Below are positions 56,761-64,000 of a DNA stretch of 64,000 nucleotides, one piece after another. Below the pieces are notes generated by a model. That model saw only the letters and a list, made by a program, of their open reading frames with translations, did not search any database and had not been told where the DNA came from. Position 1 is the first letter of the stretch, and each line of letters starts with the position of its first letter. Position numbers and translations under genes: made by a program. This DNA comes from Tomocerus qinae (lineage: Eukaryota > Arthropoda > Collembola > Entomobryomorpha > Tomoceridae), in contig CM034547.1 in the NCBI GenBank assembly GCA_020055645.1, positions 17,082,513-17,146,512 of the forward strand, given 5' to 3'.

Positions 56761-59700
56761 ATTTTGTACTTCATAACTTTGTAATTTATGAGTAAGTAAC
56801 TGCAAATGTAACTCTGTACTTGGTTAGTGTAAAGTTATATAAGTAATGCTTTGACTTTTAAGCTACTTTTCCCTTTAAATAAAATTCAAATATACTATAA
56901 CCATCAAATAATTAATTGATCACTGAATAGTGGCTGCCACTTACACTGTACGTGTCGTGTTAATGTCATCTCATTCTAAGTATCTTGCATAATTTTTGTC
57001 TTTTTCTTTTTCTGCAGTGTGTAAATAAATGTATAACAATGTTTAAATATAATATGTGTATTTTTTTTGAAGATTAGAATATTGTGATTTATTGTCATAT
57101 TATCAAGACCAAGCTTCGCTTCATTCCGCATCAAGTAAATATTATAACACACAATCCTCCCAAAAGTATGATACCATCAAAATTGGTTACAAATTACTGC
57201 ACGTTATTATTTAATCCATGAATTGTGTATAGGTACTATTGTTTTATGGATTGTAATATTTCTGTCTGTGGTAAACATGCATACTAAGCAAATATAGCAA
57301 ATACCCGTCTTGTTTCGTGTACTGATATATTTATCATTTACTATTTGAAAAACTTCTTACTTAGTATTTACAATGAAAGAGGCAAACGATAGGCCTAACC
57401 AAATAAAGAAAGATTGTAGCTCATACAGTTGAAGGCTTGTTTATGTTTGGATTATGTTTATGTTTGGATTGAGACTTTAAGATTAATGCTGAAAGACTGC
57501 TAATGATCATCAAAGCGCACAAAAGATTTCACTAGCTAGAGGTAAATATTTACAATTTAGTTATATCTATAAACGGGATATTTCATCAGGCCTATGCTGA
57601 GAAACTGTTTGCAAAAAATTGTGTATTATTTATATGTAAGTTACTACTGCTTCAGTTAGGTCAGGAATTCCCATTTTTTAACATGCATATAAAGTTATTT
57701 AGGATATGCCCTTAAAACTGGAATCGGTTCCGGTTACAATAAGCTGGTAAATAATAATTTCTGTCGATGATGAAGGTTTGTTAATAAAAGGTGAAGTACC
57801 TAGAAGTGTTTGGCCCATACATCATGATATACCTAAGTAAGATAGTAAATACGCACTACTAGAACACTCTTGAGAGGTCTATAAAAAGCCTGTAGTAAAA
57901 TTTTGGGAGGAAAAGTGAGAAAATGAAAGAATAGAAATGCAAATATAATAAGCAGAGGTAAAAGTTGGTTGAGACTTGACATAATTCCTTCTGCTCCCAC
58001 CCTGGGACTTCCCCCAGTCAACTCCACCTTTTCTATTCCAATCTGTTGTGAGTGACCCGTGTGACCTCCTCTATCTACACGCGATTTCCCAATGCTACCA
58101 TGCAAAATTGTCATAAATGGTCCATGCTATACTCCACTCCAGTGTGCTCGGCACCACTCGAACAGTCTCAAGCCTCGGATTCAGCATACTTTGTGGCCTG
58201 TTAGGCTAGACAAACAGCTAAGAATCAAACATTTTTACGCCTTTCAAATGTGTCACTGGCAGCCGAGCCGGCACCAACTTACCGTCACAGTCACACTAAT
58301 CGTCAGGAAGGCCACATGTATTTAATGGATCCAACAAAGAACACTTACACCATACACCAACAACAGCACCCGGTAGCCACTCTCAATCTTTAAACTACCT
58401 AAACTTTCCTTGCATAACTATGCACTGCTGTAACTGTAGAACTAAAGCTCGTGCCAAGGCATGACCATGAATCTTATCCATGTGTTGTATACATTATGTA
58501 ACTTAACTCCCAAATAAAACGTACAAATGCCACATCTCCCTCGTAAACATCTACAGCACAATGTACTTCTAAATAAAATACTTCTGAATGACAGAATATC
58601 CGGTCAAACAGAAAAGTAAACGTTTGCTGCTCACCTACAGACAGAATTCTTACAAAGTATGCTACTTACATATAATAGGTAACAAAGTATTCATTCATTC
58701 ATGCCCGATTGGTTATTGTAGGTGCTGTATGTACTAAATGTAATGATTCTCCAGACTCCAAGTCTACAGTCTCCATGCACTCATATATTATTACGATATT
58801 ATGAAACCAATGGTTGTATCTGTTGGAAAATAATGAGATTTTTTTCATTTTAGTACAATTTAATTGGAAACAATTGATCTGGTAATGGATTATTATTACT
58901 GTTTTGAAATGGCATCTTGGCAGATGAATACTGTTTTTAATCTTCAGTTACGCACTGCCAAATATGTCAAATTATTGAGTTGAGCATGGCTGCAGTGACA
59001 AATATGCATGATGTTGTGTACCACGCAAGTAAATAGTCTAGGTTTATATTTATAACATACATTTTACATATCTATGCTACACATCAACCGGAAATAGCTA
59101 AACAATCATAAGAAGACTTCAAAACTATCAAAAGAAATCTTACGTCCGTACGGAACGAATATTGTTGATTTGAAAGCATCCTTTAAGCTATAGACAACTT
59201 GTTCCATTTAGTTTCGGTCTCCTTTGCGCAGCAATCTTACAAAGTAACTTTAAAAACCGATACAAGGAAGAATGACAATAATGTATATCTTATTACTTTA
59301 CTACGGTCTCATGAAGTAGACTGTATACCGCATATTTGTATACCAGCATAAATCATACACAGTTTATTTACTTAGTTCATAGTATGAGATGAGATAGTAA
59401 TAACGCACTGCTCTTGTTACCTACTCCGGTGGTGTATATTCAGTCAGCAGTGTACAACGCTCGCCATAGCACAGGCCCTATTGCTGAAGGAGAAATAGAT
59501 AAAAATGTGTATACTATTTACTAGAGAATCCACGTGTAAGAACAGGACACGTGTTTGTGACAAACATTGATGATCTGATCAGTTCTCTTTGAAAATGAAA
59601 TGGATTCAGTTGCAAACCGACATTATACCTTTAGTTACTCTACGTGCAGCAATAGCAATAACTATAACACAATAAATTCAATTACCAACCCAGAGCTCAA

Positions 59701-62700
59701 CAATGGCAAATAGTACAATTACATACAACGTTCTCTCAATAAAAACATTTGAATTGACTAGGGTTGTCGCCTGTCTTGTCTCTCATAAAATTCTTTGGTC
59801 TTTGTCGCTGTTAGTTGAATTGCACGACGTAATGTATTGGTTTCCTTGAGTTTTTGTCAGTTTTAGACGCGTATTTTCCTATTGTAGCTACTTAAGATTA
59901 GACATAAAGAAACAGAGAAAATCGGCACGTTTGACTGCGATTGTTGGACTCGCTTTTGGCTTTCAATTTATTCTTCTCTTTGCTGATATGCCTACTTTCT
60001 TTCATACCGTTCTATTTTGTATTATGTTTCTATTATCTACCTTATTGTAAGTTTGTAACCATGTTTTATACGCAAATAGTTTACACTTTCATATTGTTAT
60101 TGTAGGAAATTACTTATATTTTATGGAGTAATATTGCATCATGTAGTATAACGATATACCGATATATGTATAAACTGCCAAACTGCCATTCTAATATAAT
60201 GCTATTACGTATGCATCTAAGGTTCCACTTTTCGGCGATATATCATTGTCTGTAGTAGTAGTACTTAGACATTCTTACAAGTTGCTTTGATGTTAGCGAT
60301 TTGAGTGGACTTCTTTGGTATTGGCAGGTAACCAAATGGCATATATTGTGTATTGAATTCCGACATGATTTGCAGTCCAATCGCGTTGAATGAAGGTGAT
60401 CAGCCAAATTAATGGTGTGCTGTGAGTAATCTGATATTCTCATTTGGAGAGATAAAGACAACTTTTTATAAGGTCTATCATTATCATTATTCCTTCACTG
60501 CCTTGTTGAATACGCTACATCTATTTAGTGTTTATATAGATCAATGGACTACAAATAAAATTATTTTCATTAGATAAATTACCAGCATCCCTTTTCTATC
60601 TACTTTGGATTCATTGGATTGTATGCTCTTTAATTGTTTACCATTGATTCTTTAACAACTGCTCCATTTCTAAAAGAGATTGCTCTAATTAATTAAATTA
60701 GATTGCTTTTTTGCAATTATTATACAATCATATTTTATGTCACACCTTTTTAAGGAAATTTTACAAATTTTCTTTCATAATAACAAATTAACGGTAACAA
60801 TTATGCAGATCTGTATTTTTCACTTAAGTTCAATCACTTGTATGGAAAAACCTCAAAACTCACAAATCGACTGCCTTTTACTTATAATATGCTAACATCG
60901 GGTATAGTATATTTTTACTGTATTTGGTAGAACGTAGGTTACGTAACTCTTTAACACTGATATACATAGCTAAATATTATACATATGAAAGATGGAAATA
61001 CAATATTAAGCCAGAAAACTCATTTCCGGGAACAATAAAATGAATCGTGTTATTCAATTTGATTGTATTTTATTGATCTTTAGGCAAGCCGAAAGTTAAG
61101 CTTTAATATTTAAATCGAATGAAATAATTGACTTCCTTTTAGTAGTGATATTCCATCGACTATCTTGATGCTTAACGGCCATTTGTAACAATGAGACGAG
61201 TAATGGCATTGCTCTTTGAAGAGACGCATGTAATAGATGAAATGATAGCGTGTGACGTGTGCTATTGTAGTTTTTACACTGACATCTCAGAAAAGTAGAA
61301 AGGTAGTTGAAGTTCGATGAAGCTTAGACATCATCGAACTTTCATCTGCAAAATCATATCAGAGTGAAAAGAATCTGATTAGTTTGATAGTTCCGTCAAA
61401 ATGAATTGATTCAATTTTAGAAACATAAACTCAGCAAGCCTTCAATTTTAATGTACCGGATCGGCTTATTCTCACTTAGATACACATTATGTTTAAGTAA
61501 AACATTGAGTTTCACTGACAGGCTGGCTTAAAAAGTTTAATAAGTATTTCTACAATGGTGATCAACTTACAACTACATTCTGCAGGGACAGTTACGGTAA
61601 GTGATTGCCGTGATAGTTAATAGTTGTCGTGTTTAACAGTGCTAAAAGGTAAGAATAAGAATTATTTTACAGATTTTTTTTCATGTATGTACAATAGGAT
61701 TTAAAATCAATACATATTAGTAATTATCTAATGATTGTCCTGAGAATAGGTCCAAAGTAGATCTGATTTTCATTTATCATTGTCAACATGCAAATCAAGT
61801 GAGCACTATCGTGTGGCTAACTGATTGAAAGTTCGATAAAAAATCAATATAAATGCTGAACTGAGTACCTACTGTTGTAACAAATGAAGGTTTAGAATTT
61901 CCGATCAACACCTTCAAACTGCTCTCTTTAAATATCGTAATCGTGAAGGGTCTTAAATAAAAGATGAAGGAACGAGCAAGTATTCTATTGTCACAGGCAT
62001 CAATAAAATGATGATTGGAGTATTGTTCATTGGTACATTTTAAATAGCAATAGTAGACAAGTGTACAGGCAAAAAATACTTTTTGTCACACTTGTAATCC
62101 TTATCCTTAGGATTTAGTTAGTAACAACAACTCAAACTGAGTAAGTAAGCAAACTTATCATTAATATTGAGAGCATTAGAAATACCATAGTATAAAGCGG
62201 CAGGCAATGGTGGGGCCTTTAGTTCTGTTTTAGTTGTTAAAGCATTATTTTAAGTAGTGTAGTATGTCAAGCTATGATAATGGTATACTTATGATGATAG
62301 ATGTCTAACAAGATTCCCTGAAGAGAAGTCAGTAGATAATGTAATGTTTCCTAGCACCGTCGGTGTGACTTTTCAAATTCAATGGCCAATTCTTTCCTTA
62401 ACTGCTTACTACTGCGTGTTGTACAATGAAATTAAAGTCCCTTCAATACAATATAAAGAGATTGACTTGTAGCCGAATCTTTTCTCTGTCTGTTCATTGG
62501 AGTCTGCGGATGTTCCTGTCCTTTATAACACTGTGCTGTATGGTCTTATAGATATAACATCTTCCACACAGTGCCTACTGCATAGCCCTTATTATAGTGA
62601 TTTCCTATATATGTGCTCTATATATTTGTTTAACAGTCTAGTCAAGTGAGTCGAAGTCGGTCGAATGATCTGCTGATCGTGGGCACCGACGCCATGGATG

Positions 62701-64000
62701 CTGCATTGTTTCTGAGAAAATTTTCTGACTTTTCTCTATCTTGTCCCTTACAGCTCCTGCCACGCCTTCTTTTCCCTCTTATTCTTCCAGACAATTTCTT
62801 CCACAACTGACCGCTTTACTTTTCAGGTCTTTTACTTTTTGATCCTCACCGCACCGACAGAACGTTTCCTCACTGAACACTTTCCTCTCACTCATCTCCA
62901 GCAGTATACCTGACTTACTTACAATACTGTAATAGTAATATTTACCTTCATATGACTTTAGTATTTATTTACACTGGCTAACCAAGTCGGTCTTATAGAA
63001 GCTATTGTAGCTTTAAGGATCTCGTACCGATTTGTTGTTTAGGGCCAGATAATACAATTGCCATTCATGTACTGTACAAACAAATGGTAATGCGTGATAA
63101 AACCGATTTTAAATTTTGCATCCGCAGACTGAACAGTGAACACTTAATAATAATTAATTTGTAATGCCAGGTAGATTCACAGCTTCAAGAGTTGCTTTAC
63201 ACCAGCGAGACCATTTTAAAAAAATTAGAGTAAAATTTTATCTCAAAATATTTACAGTAAGGCAACTCTCCAAACTTTTAGCTACTTTGTTCAATAGGTG
63301 AATTCACGTATATACCCCAATGAATGACTTCAAGGCCTAAATAATTGTGAAGGTATGTGCATTTTGGAGTACCTGCGGGAATTCATTTGTATTCAAAAGT
63401 AGAATTTGAATCAGTTCTAACAGTTTGATTATTTAAACCATGAGCCTAGTTGTGCGAAATACGCCGAATGGTAATAATTGAATAGCCAGGACTGAATTGG
63501 GTGGCAACATTTTGGTGATGTACTTCTTTTTGGGTTGGGGCAGACACACCACAGATATGTAAGCTTGACTATTTGATGCGGCAGGTTTGGCAATAATCAG
63601 AGTCATCCACTTACTACTATTAGTTATTAGTTCACAATTAGTCTGAGTTGGGTATATTTAAAGTTAAATGGCAATTGGGTAGCTTACCTTTTGAAGAAGT
63701 TACCTAATTGAAGCAATAGAAAAAGTACATAGTTCCAGCTATATACAGAACGGTAATGTTAGTCAGTTTGTAGTTTTCTCAGGCCAGCTTGGGTCAAACT
63801 CTCAGACTCGTTCGTTACCTTCTATTATGTAGAATACAAATACTAGAGAACAATACATGGAAGACTGGGAAGACACCCACAAGACAAGAGCTCTGTCCGG
63901 CCTTGTTATAGTTAAACTCACCTTTGTGTTAGCTAAAGGTAACCTATTACAGATTATTACCTAAGTATTATGAGCACATAGCCGACAGACGACCGGCACC
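56761..64000. other. AT-rich intergenic sequence, no gene recognised
   Basis: I found no exon set, RNA gene or clear mobile element. Short frames, for example minus strand 57,833-58,114 and plus strand around 62,637-62,810, have no recognised domain. A small hairpin with 11-bp arms (AAGTTCGATGA / TCATCGAACTT) lies at 61,310-61,341. Exons of a neighbouring gene starting outside the window cannot be excluded. Confidence 0.5.

Noticed and set aside
57833..58114. 93-codon minus-strand frame with a hydrophobic stretch upstream of OLA1
   Set aside because: No recognised family, no supporting splice sites, and the hydrophobic run comes from T-rich DNA. Kept only as intergenic sequence.

Overview
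The window is eukaryotic nuclear DNA, AT-rich, with small coding exons separated by GT..AG introns, no operons and no prokaryotic signals. Three protein-coding genes can be read completely and spliced by hand. The first has the layout of arthropod Macroglobulin complement-related (Mcr), which points to an arthropod, probably a hexapod or crustacean. The species cannot be named from the sequence alone.

Layout. 1-5.9 kb: AT-rich, no gene recognised. 5.9-24.3 kb, minus strand: Mcr, a thioester-protein (TEP/alpha-2-macroglobulin) relative with 25 coding exons and 1769 residues. Its 5' UTR is interrupted by an intron, so its promoter lies further right, possibly near 29 kb. 29.4-31.7 kb: intergenic region crowded with miniature inverted-repeat elements (MITEs). 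31.97-35.62 kb, plus strand: NEDD8, 77 residues in four coding exons, two of them only 18 nt. 36.15-56.29 kb, minus strand: OLA1 (Obg-like ATPase 1), 398 residues in ten exons over 20 kb, with long repeat-bearing introns. 56.3-64 kb: AT-rich intergenic sequence, no gene recognised.

How the genes relate. Mcr and NEDD8 are divergent; NEDD8 and OLA1 are convergent, with stop codons 528 bp apart and poly(A) signals only about 100 bp apart. The three functions are unrelated (septate junction and immune TEP-like protein, ubiquitin-like modifier, cytosolic ATPase), and nothing suggests shared regulation beyond proximity.

Mobile and repetitive DNA is the most distinctive content. It includes a 160-bp near-perfect hairpin element carrying four TGACGTCA palindromes about 380 bp upstream of the NEDD8 start; a hAT-type MITE with an 8-bp target duplication and a decayed relative; a TA-flanked MITE; and an 892-bp element with about 100-bp terminal inverted repeats inside NEDD8 intron 2. 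OLA1 introns hold a 780-bp TA-flanked element, a hairpin MITE 59 bp from a splice donor, an imperfect foldback, and an 18-bp minisatellite flanked by GC-rich hairpins. No autonomous transposase, CRISPR, rRNA or tRNA was found.
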